64,000 nt of DNA, from contig OY763044.2 in the NCBI GenBank assembly GCA_963666825.2, positions 5,084,001-5,148,000 of the forward strand. The letters run 5' to 3'. The notes under the pieces were generated by a model. The model was given only the letters and a program-made list of their open reading frames with translations, was not told the origin of the DNA and made no database searches. Position 1 is the first letter of the stretch; every line of letters begins with the position of its first letter. This document shows positions 1 through 9,151 of this stretch, in pieces. Origin of the DNA: Saccharicrinis sp963666825. GTDB lineage: Bacteria > Bacteroidota > Bacteroidia > Bacteroidales > Marinilabiliaceae. The position numbers were made by a program, and so were the translations under genes.

Positions 1-204
1 GCGCCATGGTTAAAAGCTATTGAAGATGATAAACTAAGCTGGAACCATGTTTCAGATCTTAAAGGTTGGGGCAATGAAGTGGCAAAACTATACGGAGTTT
101 CAAGTATTCCTCATACTATTTTACTGGATAAAGAAGGTAAAATAATTGCAAAAAATCTAAGAGGCGAGGAGTTAAGAGCTAAGATCGCTGAGTTATTAGA
201 TTAA
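1..204 (+). CDS. Thioredoxin-like (TlpA/AhpC-TSA type) protein, C-terminal part
   Basis: The window opens inside this gene; 67 codons remain before the TAA at 202-204. The visible part contains the motif GVSSIPHTILLDKEGKII, which is the cis-proline strand of the thioredoxin fold, followed by the last strand and C-terminal helix. The CxxC active site, if present, lies upstream of the window. Bacteroidota have many periplasmic TlpA-like thiol oxidoreductases with this ending, so the likely role is thiol-disulfide exchange in the envelope, but the N-terminus and any signal peptide are not visible. It converges on the RNase H gene. Confidence 0.7.
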   Translation, partial: APWLKAIEDDKLSWNHVSDLKGWGNEVAKLYGVSSIPHTILLDKEGKIIAKNLRGEELRAKIAELLD

Positions 205-210
205 CGTTTA

Positions 211-273
211 AAACCTGTCAGTTTTATAACGAAACCAGACAGGTTTATTTGCAATATTGTAAATAAACCTGTC
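211..273. terminator. Bidirectional terminator with three AACCTGTC-type arms
   Basis: Between two convergent genes, AAACCTGTC at 211-219 pairs with GACAGGTTT at 238-246. The same right arm can instead pair as GACAGGTTTATTT (238-250) with AAATAAACCTGTC (261-273), a perfect 13-bp stem followed on the + strand by a T-rich run. The two hairpins are mutually exclusive because they share 238-246. A terminator serving both flanking genes is the simplest reading. Confidence 0.65.
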
Positions 274-279
274 CGGTTT

Positions 280-1059
280 TTATTTTATCGCCAAAGCAGA
301 CTCTTTAGCCAGGTTATGACAAAAGCTTTGTTCTTTATGGCCTATATGACCTTTAATCCATTTGAATTCTATTATTTTTCCTTCGCATAATTGGTCTGTT
401 TCCTGCCAGAGCTTAGCAAACTTTACTTTTTTACCATGAGCAGTTTGCCAATCATTAAGCTTCCAAAAATGAATCCACTGAACCAATCCCCTGATAACAT
501 ATCGGCTATCAGTAAAAACTTGTATTTTATCAACGTTTTTAAGGCGATTCAAACCTTTATTAATAGCCAATAACTCTGTTAAATTACTACTTCCTTTTTT
601 AAAGGAATAACTAAATATTTTTTGGTTTCCTTTTAAATCCTCTATAATTCCCCCAATTCCTGAATTATCTGTAGGACTGTGATAAGATCCGTCAATATAG
701 AGCTTATAAAAACCTTGTGATTCTGTTCCTTTCGTTCTGATTTTTAAATTGTTTATTCTATCTACCTGAATATAGTTATTATAGGAATTGTCGTTTAAAA
801 AAGGAAAATTGTCAATAAATACACAGTAAATAGTTTGACCAATTTTTAAATCTCCTTTCAAAGCGGAAGTGATTACTTTAGCTAACTGAAATTCATGTTT
901 TTTAATAATGTCAGATAAGTTATTTTGTTGTTTTAGAGTAATAGACTTATTATTAAAATAGAATTCAAGTTGATTTAATTCAGAATTGTTTGAAACGTTG
1001 CATATAATGCATGTTTTATCAAATGAAACTATTTCTATTTTAATCTTATGAGTTCTCAC
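280..1059 (-). CDS. Ribonuclease H type 1 with N-terminal extension and D-to-H active-site change
   Basis: The C-terminal half (about residues 116-259) is an RNase HI fold that cleaves the RNA strand of RNA-DNA hybrids. Visible catalytic residues are D123 (YIDGS), E162 (TELLA), D184 (FTDSRY) and the flexible-loop histidine H241 (KGHIGH). The fourth carboxylate, Asp134 in the E. coli enzyme (GHAGHPENERCDELA), is a histidine here (H248, GHIGHKEQSFCHNLA), with no gap in the alignment. The first 110 residues do not resemble the usual hybrid-binding domain and I do not recognise them. The start is GTG; no ATG lies near it. E. coli D134H variants are known to stay active, so this is probably a working enzyme. 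Confidence 0.85.
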   Translation of the reverse strand: MRTHKIKIEIVSFDKTCIICNVSNNSELNQLEFYFNNKSITLKQQNNLSDIIKKHEFQLAKVITSALKGDLKIGQTIYCVFIDNFPFLNDNSYNNYIQVDRINNLKIRTKGTESQGFYKLYIDGSYHSPTDNSGIGGIIEDLKGNQKIFSYSFKKGSSNLTELLAINKGLNRLKNVDKIQVFTDSRYVIRGLVQWIHFWKLNDWQTAHGKKVKFAKLWQETDQLCEGKIIEFKWIKGHIGHKEQSFCHNLAKESALAIK

Positions 1060-1152
1060 TTTATTAACGATTATTACAGCTTATCAAAAGAGGTATCAAG
1101 CATATAAAAATAATCAAACTTTATTTATGTTTCTGTTTATTTCCTTTTTCCT

Positions 1153-1160
1153 TAGATTTG
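1153..1160 (+). promoter_or_regulatory. Candidate -7 promoter box for pyrH
   Basis: TAGATTTG matches the Bacteroidota -7 consensus TAnnTTTG and sits about 35 bases before the pyrH ATG. No convincing TTTG -33 box is seen upstream, so the call is tentative. Confidence 0.4.
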
Positions 1161-1194
1161 TACATATTAAATCAATTTGACTAAAATAAACATC

Positions 1195-1899
1195 ATGTAT
1201 AAAAGAGTACTTCTTAAACTTAGCGGTGAATCCTTAATGGGAGATCAAAATTATGGTATTGATAATGATCGACTGGAAGAATATGCAAAGCAGATTAAAG
1301 AAATCGTTGAACTTGGGATTCAGGTTGGAATTGTAATTGGCGGAGGTAATATTTTTCGTGGATTAAGTGGAGCTGCAAAAGGTTTTGATCGTTATCAGGG
1401 AGATCAAATGGGAATGCTTGCAACAGTAATCAATAGTTTAGCTCTTAAATCGTCGTTAAATAATAATGGAGTTAAAGCCCGTGTTTTAACAGCTATCAGA
1501 ATGGAACCAGTAGGTGAGTTTTATTCACAACCAAGAGCAATTGAATGTCTTGAAAATGGTGAAGTAGTTATTTTATCTGCCGGAACCGGGAATCCATATT
1601 TTACAACCGATACAGGTTCATCTTTAAGAGGTATTGAAATTAAAGCTGATGTAATGCTTAAAGGAACAAGAGTGGATGGTATTTATACTGCAGATCCGGA
1701 AAAAGATCCTACAGCTACTAAATTTGATGAAATTACTTATGACGAGATTTACAATAGAGGATTAAAAGTGATGGATTTAACAGCAACAACCATGTGTAAA
1801 GAAAATGATTTACCAATAGTTGTTTTCGATATGGATACTCCTGGTAATTTAATAAGGGTAATAAAAGGAGAGAAGATTGGTACTTTAGTTAAGAACTAG
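1195..1899 (+). CDS. pyrH: UMP kinase
   Basis: This 234-residue protein is the bacterial hexameric UMP kinase that phosphorylates UMP to UDP in pyrimidine nucleotide synthesis. The amino acid kinase fold is shown by the N-terminal KRVLLKLSGESLMG, the GGGNIFRG glycine loop, the TGNPYFTTDTGSSLR nucleoside-binding segment and KGTRVDGIYTADP. The ATG at 1195 gives the usual family N-terminus; a TTG six codons upstream is in frame but adds residues that the family lacks. It is followed by a strong hairpin and stands as a single-gene unit here. Confidence 0.97.
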   Translation: MYKRVLLKLSGESLMGDQNYGIDNDRLEEYAKQIKEIVELGIQVGIVIGGGNIFRGLSGAAKGFDRYQGDQMGMLATVINSLALKSSLNNNGVKARVLTAIRMEPVGEFYSQPRAIECLENGEVVILSAGTGNPYFTTDTGSSLRGIEIKADVMLKGTRVDGIYTADPEKDPTATKFDEITYDEIYNRGLKVMDLTATTMCKENDLPIVVFDMDTPGNLIRVIKGEKIGTLVKN

Positions 1900-1922
1900 T
1901 TTTATTGATCATATAAAATAAG

Positions 1923-1957
1923 AAAAGCCGTTAAAGAGAGGTTCTTTAACGGCTTTT
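1923..1957. terminator. Bidirectional intrinsic terminator after pyrH
   Basis: A perfect 15-bp stem (AAAAGCCGTTAAAGA at 1923-1937 with its complement at 1943-1957) closes a 5-base loop and ends in T-runs on either strand. It separates pyrH from the convergent outer-membrane protein gene. Confidence 0.9.
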
Positions 1958-1975
1958 GTATATTGCGATTAATTA

Positions 1976-4405
1976 CTAAAAACTTTCATCGTCCATTCCG
2001 CCACCTTCTCCGTTACTACCTTTGCGTTTTTGTACAAAGTTATTTAAGCGATAACTTAAAGTAAAGGAAACAAAAGGTGACTTTCTTTGCCACTTTTGGT
2101 AGTTATAAAAATCTGTATCCTCTGTTATTGAAACTCTTTTAGCTGTTCCAAAAATATCTCGTACCTGAACAACTGCAGACATTTTACGATCCAGAAAATC
2201 CATTCTGACTGCACCGTTAAAAGAATAATATCCTTCTGTTTCACCTTGTGAGGTTACGGTAGGACTGTTATAATCTCCATTTAATTGTAGCTGTATCTTT
2301 TTAATTACTTTAAATGTGTTATTAAATCGTGAGCTCCAGTTGAAAGAATGATTATCAAAAGATTCATCGTTATAAGTTCCTTCTACTCTGTAATTGTAAA
2401 GGTTTCCCATTAAATTTAATTCCCACCATTTAAAAAGAGGAACGTTATAATTGGCATCCATACCTAAAGAATAATCTGTTCCCACGTTGGCAAAAGAAGT
2501 CATTAAAATACCTTCTTCATAAACACTTTGGATTCGCTCTACTTTATTATGAGTAATTCTGTAATAAGCTTCCAACGATAACTGTGACTTATCCCATTTT
2601 TTGAGGTAACCAAGTTCTAATGCATCTATATATTCAGGCTTAATATTTGGATCTCCTCTTCGAACATTATACATATCTTCCCATGTTATAAATGGCTCTA
2701 AAAAGAATCCTCTAGGACGGTCAATTCTTCTCGAATAACTTCCCATTACCTGATTTTCATTTGGTAATTGGTAGGAAAGGTGTATTGTTGGGAAATAATC
2801 AAAACGATCAATAGTATACTTGTCATTACTTTTGTTTGTAATAACCCTGTTGGTATACTCACCTCTTAACCCTAATTGATAACCTAGTTTACCGTATTCC
2901 CCGTTATAAGTTGTATATAAGGCATAGATATTACGATCGTAATTAGTAGTATTATTGTAATCAGGTTGTAATTCAAAGCCTGTAATATCCGTATTCCAGT
3001 ACGACAGGGTTGTTATATCATCACTGTTATTGTTTCGTCCCTGAAAACCAGCTTCAAATCTATTGTTTTCTCCAATAGGCTTGGTGTAATCAATTCTAAG
3101 TTCCCATCTTTTAGAAGGCCCGTCCTCTGTTGTGTAAGTACCTGAGGATACATCAGAACTATTATCTTCATATAGCCAGTTTTTATTGCTTTCATCACCA
3201 TCTCGGTAACGATAATTTAATTGAGCAGATAATTCATGGCCTTTTTGAGCAAATTTCTTTTGATAATTTCCGGTAATAGAATAATATCCACCACCTCTTG
3301 CTGATTCACTCTCATTTATTTCCTCTGTAACTGAAGATGCAGGATCAGTGGTTGTAACATACTTCTGAGTTGATTCACCAGTCATATCAAACTTTCCGGT
3401 TCTTAATCCAATACTGAAAAAATCATTGTCTGTAATATCCCAATCTAATCCTGTACGCAAAGAACCTCCGGCAAAATTTCTATCATTATCACCCCATGAT
3501 TCTTTAATAGTAGTAATTCCGTTTGATGATGTTCTGCGTTCAGCGTAAGATTCTCCTGGAAAGGGACGGTTATTATAATCTCCACCTACGTAAAAATTGA
3601 CACTTTTCTTACGCCAGTTTAAAAGGAAATCACCTCCGTATTGGCTAAAAGTTCCGGCTTTAAGATTAATTAATCCCTGAACTCCTTGTAATCGATTCTT
3701 TTTACTAATAATATTGATTATACCCCCGGTTCCATCAGGTTGATATTTTGCAGAAGGGTTTGTAATAATTTCAATGTTTTCAATAGTTGATGCCGGTATC
3801 TGACGTAATGCATCTGATGGATCTAAAACGGTTGGTTTTCCATCAATAAGTACAGTAAAACCAGTGGATCCCCTTAGTGAAACATTACCCTCAATATCAA
3901 CTCGTATGGAAGGAACATTTTCCAAAACTTCAACAGCAGATAACGATGCAGATGTCATCTGTTTACCTACACTAACAACTTTTTTGTCGATTTTATATTC
4001 AACAGATTGTCTTTCAGCCACTACTTCAACTTCGTCAAGGTTTTGAGAGCTCGAACCCATTATGATCTCTCCTAAATCCAAAGTGGCTCGGGTCTTGTCG
4101 ATAATAACATTATCATATTTTTTATCATCATAACCTAAAAAGGAAATAACAATATAAAATTCACCCGGATCAAGACCTTTGATTTTAAATTCGCCATTTT
4201 CATCGCTTATTGTGCCTGTTACAACAGAATTATCTTCTTTTTTATACACAGCAACAGTAGCATATTCAACTGGCTTTTTTGTTTTTTTATCGGAAACCTT
4301 ACCCTTGACTATTTTTTCTTCCCCTGGATTTTCTGGGTCAGCAGCATGTAAGAATGAGAGAGCCATAAATACTCCCATTAGAATAAATGTAATTTTTAGC
4401 TTCAT
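1976..4405 (-). CDS. TonB-dependent-receptor-like outer-membrane beta-barrel protein
   Basis: An 809-residue outer-membrane protein. Residues 1-21 form a signal peptide ending at HAA. Residues about 33-115 are a carboxypeptidase-regulatory-like (CNA-B-like) domain (VKGKVSDKKTKKPVEYATV...DENGEFKIKGL). A plug domain follows (LDEVEVVAER ... SIRVDIEGNVSLRG ... VLIDGKP ... IENIEIITNPSAKY), then the beta-barrel of the 'outer membrane beta-barrel protein' family (PF14905 type). The C-terminus has a short Gly/acidic tail after YRLNNFVQKRK. Substrate is unknown; no SusD partner or regulator is adjacent, so it may serve as a non-nutrient barrel rather than a glycan importer. It has its own unit, ATG start supported by the signal peptide. 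Confidence 0.88.
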   Translation of the reverse strand: MKLKITFILMGVFMALSFLHAADPENPGEEKIVKGKVSDKKTKKPVEYATVAVYKKEDNSVVTGTISDENGEFKIKGLDPGEFYIVISFLGYDDKKYDNVIIDKTRATLDLGEIIMGSSSQNLDEVEVVAERQSVEYKIDKKVVSVGKQMTSASLSAVEVLENVPSIRVDIEGNVSLRGSTGFTVLIDGKPTVLDPSDALRQIPASTIENIEIITNPSAKYQPDGTGGIINIISKKNRLQGVQGLINLKAGTFSQYGGDFLLNWRKKSVNFYVGGDYNNRPFPGESYAERRTSSNGITTIKESWGDNDRNFAGGSLRTGLDWDITDNDFFSIGLRTGKFDMTGESTQKYVTTTDPASSVTEEINESESARGGGYYSITGNYQKKFAQKGHELSAQLNYRYRDGDESNKNWLYEDNSSDVSSGTYTTEDGPSKRWELRIDYTKPIGENNRFEAGFQGRNNNSDDITTLSYWNTDITGFELQPDYNNTTNYDRNIYALYTTYNGEYGKLGYQLGLRGEYTNRVITNKSNDKYTIDRFDYFPTIHLSYQLPNENQVMGSYSRRIDRPRGFFLEPFITWEDMYNVRRGDPNIKPEYIDALELGYLKKWDKSQLSLEAYYRITHNKVERIQSVYEEGILMTSFANVGTDYSLGMDANYNVPLFKWWELNLMGNLYNYRVEGTYNDESFDNHSFNWSSRFNNTFKVIKKIQLQLNGDYNSPTVTSQGETEGYYSFNGAVRMDFLDRKMSAVVQVRDIFGTAKRVSITEDTDFYNYQKWQRKSPFVSFTLSYRLNNFVQKRKGSNGEGGGMDDESF

Positions 4406-4602
4406 TATTTTTAGTTCTTTTCTACTTAATCAGACGATAACAAATTTTTATTCCTTCGAAAAAAATGTTGAAATCAATTTTATTTATAAACTATAATCGA
4501 CCAAGTAAAGTTTACAAGAATTACATTGAAAAGCTGTTAATGATTTGTTAATGGGGAAAAGTAATGGTTTATTAGGATAAACGGAGAAGATTTTATTAAA
4601 AA

Positions 4603-4636
4603 AGCCACAACTTATCAATAAATAATAAGTGTGGCT
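4603..4636 (-). terminator. Terminator downstream of polA
   Basis: AGCCACAACTTAT (4603-4615) pairs with ATAAGTGTGGCT (4625-4636) with a single bulged base. On the minus strand the stem is followed by a T-rich stretch, placing it directly after the polA stop. Confidence 0.75.
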
Positions 4637-4662
4637 CTTTATTTCTTTGAAGGAGATATGTT

Positions 4663-7434
4663 TTAATGGGCTTCATGCCAGTTTGTACCAACACCCATAT
4701 CTACAGATAAAGGAACTGATAACTTGCAGGCATTTTCCATTCCTTGTTTCACAATATTTTTTACTTGATCCAATTCACTTTTCTCAACATCAAAGTTCAA
4801 TTCATCATGTACCTGAAGAATCATTTTTGATTTTAATTGTTTCTTATCCAGCTCTTTCTGAATATTAACCATAGCCATTTTAATGATGTCAGCTGCAGTT
4901 CCCTGAATAGGTGCATTGATGGCATTTCTTTCTGCCATTCCTCTGACTACACCGTTTCTGGAATTAATATCCGGCAGATTTCTTTTTCTTCCAAATACAG
5001 TTTGAACATATCCTTTATCGCGAGCAACCTCAATACTTTTATCCATATAAGCTTTTACTTGCGGAAAGTTTTCAAAATAACCATCAATTAGCTCTTTTGC
5101 CTCACTTCTGGATATAGTTAACCTTTCAGCTAAACCAAAGGCTGAAATACCGTAAATAATACCAAAATTTGCGGTTTTTGCTTTGCGTCTCATGTCTGAG
5201 GTAACATCTTCCAATGGAATTTTGTAAATCTTAGCAGCTGTGGCAGCATGAATATCTTCACCATTATTAAAAGCATGCAATAAATGTTCATCCTGACTTA
5301 AATGAGCCATTAAGCGCAATTCAACCTGAGAGTAGTCGGCAGATAGAAATACGTGGTTCTCATCACTAGTTATAAAGGCTTTCCTGATCTCTCGTCCGTC
5401 TTCATCCCTGATCGGAATATTTTGAAGGTTAGGATTAGTACTGCTTAAACGTCCGGTTACAACCATAGCCTGGTTATAAGTGGTATGTATTTTTCCTGTT
5501 TTTTCATTTACTAAAGCAGGAAGGGCTTCAACATATGTACTTAATAATTTCTTTAATCCTCGATATTCTAAAATCTTGTCAACGATTTCGTGTTTGCCTT
5601 TAAGTTTATTCAGTGTTTCCTCGTTTGTACTGTATTGACCCGATTTGGTTTTTTTCGCCTTGGAATCAATTTTTAAATGTTCAAATAGAACCTCACCAAC
5701 TTGCTTTGGACTACCAATATTAAAATCCATTCCGGCAACTTCAATAATTTCTTTTTCAAGAATGGCAATACGTTCTTTTAGTTTAACTGCAAAAGCATTT
5801 AATTCCTCTACATCCAGTTTTACACCTGTGTTTTCCATTTCTGCTAAAACCAAAAGTAGAGGCATTTCTGTTTGATAGAATAGTTCTTCTAAACCTGATT
5901 CTTTTAATTTTGGTTCAAGAAAGTATTTCAACTGAAGTGTAATATCAGCATCCTCAGCAGCATATTCTTTAGCTTTTTCTATTTCAACCTGTCTGAATGA
6001 CAGTTGGTTTTTTCCTTTCTTTCCAATTAGTTCTTCAATTTTAACAGGAGAGTAGCCCAGATATGTCTCAGCCATAAAATCCATACTACTTTTTAGGCCC
6101 GGCAGCGCCAGATGGTGAGCTACCATAGTATCAAAAATATTTCCTTTTACCTCAATTCCATATTTCTTTAGTACAAGGATATCGTATTTTAGGTTTTGAC
6201 CAATTTTAAGGATTTTTTCATCCTCTAAAACCAATTTAAACTTATTAATGATTTCTTGTGCTTTATCTTTTTCTTCCGGAACGGGCACGTAATACGATTC
6301 ATGCTCCTTCCACGAAAATGAAATTCCAACTAATTCGGCAGAAATAGCATCCAGACCAGTAGTTTCTGTATCAAAACAATATTCTTTCTGAACACTTAAT
6401 TCAGCAGCTAAAGAGGCGTAGGCTTGCTCATTATCAACTAAATAATACGAGTGTTCAATATCATTAATGGTTTTAAAATTAGTAGTAAACTCAGGAGTTT
6501 CTTCCACTTGAGGCTGACCAAATAAATCTCCCTGAGTCGCAGCGGCTAGAGGCTGAACAGGTGCTCCAAAACGTGGCATCATGCTTTTAAACTCCAGCTC
6601 TTCCAATAAGGGAAATAATTTGTCTTTGTTTGGTTCGCAAACTTTAAGGTCTTCCTCATTGAATTCTATTGGAACCTCTCTACTTATTGTTGCGAGTGTA
6701 TATGATAATTCGACTTGTTCTTTAAAGTTGATCAGATTTTCTTTTCGTTTCCCTTTAAACTCTTCAATCCTATCATAAATACCGTTTACACTTTTGTATT
6801 CACTGATAATGTCTTTAGCTCCTTTTTCACCAATTCCGGGACAACCAGGAATATTATCAGATGCATCACCCATTAATGCCAGAATATCAATAACCTGTTT
6901 AGGTTCTTCAATTCCGAATTTTTCCTGAACCTCAGGTATACCCATTATATCATTACCACCACCTTTTGTACGGGGCTTGTACATTTTTACATTCTCTGAA
7001 ACCAACTGTGCATAATCTTTATCCGGAGTCATCATAAACACTTTAAAGCCGGCTTCCTCTGCTTTTAATGAAATAGTTCCAACAACGTCGTCCGCTTCAA
7101 ATCCCATCACTTCTAGTATAGGAATATTAAGCGCCTCTAATAGTTGTTTTATATATGGAACTGCTAATTTGATGTCTTCTGGAGTTGCCTCACGTTGTGC
7201 CTTGTAAGGTTCATACATCTCATGACGAAATGTAGGACCTGCAGGATCAAATGCAACAGCAAGATGAGTTGGATTTTCCTTTTGCAATACTTCTAATAAT
7301 GAGTTGGTAAAACCATATATAGCTGAAGTATTTAGCTTTTTAGAATTTATTCTTGGTGCTCTGATAAATGCATAGTAAGCACGATATATTAAGGCGTAGG
7401 CGTCTAATAGAAAAAGTGTTTTTTTTTCGGACAT
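4663..7434 (-). CDS. polA: DNA polymerase I
   Basis: A full-length Pol I of 923 residues used in Okazaki fragment maturation and repair synthesis. Domain order is the 5'-nuclease (LLDAYALIYRAYYAF, FEADDVVGT, IPGCPGIGEKGA), the 3'-5' proofreading exonuclease with intact DTETTG acidic motif, and the family A polymerase (SADYSQVELRLMAHLS, RRKAKTANFGIIYG, LQVHDELNFDV). Proofreading therefore looks active, unlike some family members that lost it. The ATG at 7434 (MSEKKTLF) gives the family N-terminus; an in-frame TTG eight codons earlier is less likely. A hairpin terminator follows the stop. Confidence 0.97.
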   Translation of the reverse strand: MSEKKTLFLLDAYALIYRAYYAFIRAPRINSKKLNTSAIYGFTNSLLEVLQKENPTHLAVAFDPAGPTFRHEMYEPYKAQREATPEDIKLAVPYIKQLLEALNIPILEVMGFEADDVVGTISLKAEEAGFKVFMMTPDKDYAQLVSENVKMYKPRTKGGGNDIMGIPEVQEKFGIEEPKQVIDILALMGDASDNIPGCPGIGEKGAKDIISEYKSVNGIYDRIEEFKGKRKENLINFKEQVELSYTLATISREVPIEFNEEDLKVCEPNKDKLFPLLEELEFKSMMPRFGAPVQPLAAATQGDLFGQPQVEETPEFTTNFKTINDIEHSYYLVDNEQAYASLAAELSVQKEYCFDTETTGLDAISAELVGISFSWKEHESYYVPVPEEKDKAQEIINKFKLVLEDEKILKIGQNLKYDILVLKKYGIEVKGNIFDTMVAHHLALPGLKSSMDFMAETYLGYSPVKIEELIGKKGKNQLSFRQVEIEKAKEYAAEDADITLQLKYFLEPKLKESGLEELFYQTEMPLLLVLAEMENTGVKLDVEELNAFAVKLKERIAILEKEIIEVAGMDFNIGSPKQVGEVLFEHLKIDSKAKKTKSGQYSTNEETLNKLKGKHEIVDKILEYRGLKKLLSTYVEALPALVNEKTGKIHTTYNQAMVVTGRLSSTNPNLQNIPIRDEDGREIRKAFITSDENHVFLSADYSQVELRLMAHLSQDEHLLHAFNNGEDIHAATAAKIYKIPLEDVTSDMRRKAKTANFGIIYGISAFGLAERLTISRSEAKELIDGYFENFPQVKAYMDKSIEVARDKGYVQTVFGRKRNLPDINSRNGVVRGMAERNAINAPIQGTAADIIKMAMVNIQKELDKKQLKSKMILQVHDELNFDVEKSELDQVKNIVKQGMENACKLSVPLSVDMGVGTNWHEAH

Positions 7435-7523
7435 GTTTATCTGATTTTTAGATTTCAAAAAGAGATGATCCTAATTTATTGGATTCTAATATTCTTACCT
7501 AATTTGATAATAGATTTTATTAA

Positions 7524-8498
7524 TTATTTTTTTCTTTCTGTGGTATAATGAACTAACTCAATTAATGCAGTTTTTGTTTCTGAGTCGTCAAAATTTTCCA
7601 GAACCTCAAGAGCTTTATCACGATATTGAATCATTTGATCAAAGGTATATTCAATACCACCGTTGTTACGAACAAATTCAATGACTTCAGCAACTTTTTT
7701 GTCGTTCTTGTGATGTTTTCTAATAGTTGATATGATACGTTTCTTATCTTTTGGATTGCAGGTGTTTAAAACATAAATCAATGGAAGAGTCATTTTCTTT
7801 TCTCTGATGTCATTTCCTGTTGGCTTTCCTATTAAATCCGTTTTTTCATAATCAAATAGATCATCCTTTATCTGAAAAGCGATACCTAAGTATATTCCAA
7901 ATTGCTTTAACAGGTCTATTTTTTCCTGATCAGCCTTTACAGAAAGAGCTCCCGCTGAAGTACATGCAGCTATTAGTGTGGCAGTTTTTTTTGTGATTAC
8001 CTCGTAGTAAACTTCTTCAGTTATATCAAGTTTACGACTTTTTTCAATTTGAAGTAACTCGCCTTCAGACATTGATGTAACAGCTTCTGATACAGTCTTT
8101 AATACTCCAATCTGATCATGTTCAAGAGCTAAAGATAAGCCTCTGGATAGAAAATAATCTCCCACTAATACTGCGATTTTTGATTTCCATAAGGCATTAA
8201 CTGAGAAAAATCCTCTTCTTTGATAGGTTTCGTCAACAACGTCATCATGAATTAATGTTGCCGTATGTAGAAGTTCTATTAATGTTGCCGCAACAAATGA
8301 AGAATTACTTATTTCACCAGTAAGTTTTGCACTTAAAAAGACCAGCATTGGTCTCATTTGTTTACCTTTTCTGCGTAAAATATAATTCGTAATTATCCCC
8401 AATAAAGGAATCTTTGACTTTAATTGATCCTTAAAAAAAGGTTCAAATTGAGACATTTCTTCTTTTATGGGTTTTTTTATTGTATTTGTTACGGACAT
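7524..8498 (-). CDS. ispB: Polyprenyl diphosphate synthase (all-trans, long chain)
   Basis: A 324-residue trans-isoprenyl diphosphate synthase that extends farnesyl or geranyl diphosphate with IPP, most likely to make the side chain of the respiratory quinone (menaquinone in this phylum). The first Asp-rich motif is DDVVD (within LIHDDVVDE), the second is DDLFDYE, and KGKQMRPMLV is the IPP-binding segment. Length fits octaprenyl-type synthases. It lies upstream of polA on the same strand with a 90-bp gap. The exact chain length cannot be read from sequence, so the symbol is by family. Confidence 0.88.
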   Translation of the reverse strand: MSVTNTIKKPIKEEMSQFEPFFKDQLKSKIPLLGIITNYILRRKGKQMRPMLVFLSAKLTGEISNSSFVAATLIELLHTATLIHDDVVDETYQRRGFFSVNALWKSKIAVLVGDYFLSRGLSLALEHDQIGVLKTVSEAVTSMSEGELLQIEKSRKLDITEEVYYEVITKKTATLIAACTSAGALSVKADQEKIDLLKQFGIYLGIAFQIKDDLFDYEKTDLIGKPTGNDIREKKMTLPLIYVLNTCNPKDKKRIISTIRKHHKNDKKVAEVIEFVRNNGGIEYTFDQMIQYRDKALEVLENFDDSETKTALIELVHYTTERKK

Positions 8499-8658
8499 GC
8501 GAGGTATTAAAATGATATAATATTATTAATGCCCAAATTTAGTAATTAAGACCTATTATCTGTTATTTTTTTTAATGCGATTGCCTTTTATTACATATTG
8601 ATTACATCTAAATATATAAATAATGTTAATATGTTTTTACTTTCTCACAACATATTTA

Positions 8659-8666
8659 TATATTTG
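8659..8666 (+). promoter_or_regulatory. Candidate -7 promoter box for the ArsR-type regulator
   Basis: TATATTTG fits the TAnnTTTG consensus and lies 42 bases before the ATG. The -33 region is only T-rich, with no clear TTTG. Confidence 0.4.
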
Positions 8667-8708
8667 CATTTGTGATAATAAAACAATTACCCCCCAGGAT
8701 GTTTTACT

Positions 8709-9032
8709 ATGAAAGAATTTGTTACGAAAATGAAAATTAAAGATTTAGACGCAGAGCAACTGGAACGTGCTGCCAGTATGCTTAAGGCTATCGCACACCC
8801 GATGAGGATTGCTATTCTTAGTCATCTGGAAGAGGGTAAGAGACTAACTGTTACTGAAATTCATCAGTTATTAGATATTGAACAGTCTACTACATCACAT
8901 CATTTAGGTATTTTAAAGGATAAAGGGGTTTTAAACTCACAGCGCGAAGGAAAAAATACTTATTATTCTTTAAAGCATAATAGCTTACAGAATATTGTTG
9001 ATTGTGTAAGTAAATGTACAGTTAAATTGTAA
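8709..9032 (+). CDS. ArsR-family winged-helix transcriptional regulator
   Basis: A 107-residue DNA-binding protein with the ArsR winged helix: LKAIAHPMRIAILSHL (helix 1-2), TEIHQLLDIEQSTTSHHLGILKDKGVL (helix-turn-helix) and REGKNTYYSLK (wing). The ELCVCDL metal-binding motif of ArsR/SmtB is absent (the equivalent is TVTEIHQ), so a classical thiolate metal site is not supported; C-terminal cysteines (VDCVSKC) could bind a ligand or sense redox state. No obvious target gene is co-transcribed, and no operator could be assigned. The ligand is unknown. Confidence 0.85.
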   Translation: MKEFVTKMKIKDLDAEQLERAASMLKAIAHPMRIAILSHLEEGKRLTVTEIHQLLDIEQSTTSHHLGILKDKGVLNSQREGKNTYYSLKHNSLQNIVDCVSKCTVKL

Positions 9033-9151
9033 ATTGTTCAGAAGATATTTATTAAACCTTAAACTTTTACTCAATAGTAATTGTTTGAGGTTTTGTTTTT
9101 TATAAGCTGTGATATATTGTTGCATGCTTAATTTTCTTTGCTCATTTTATT

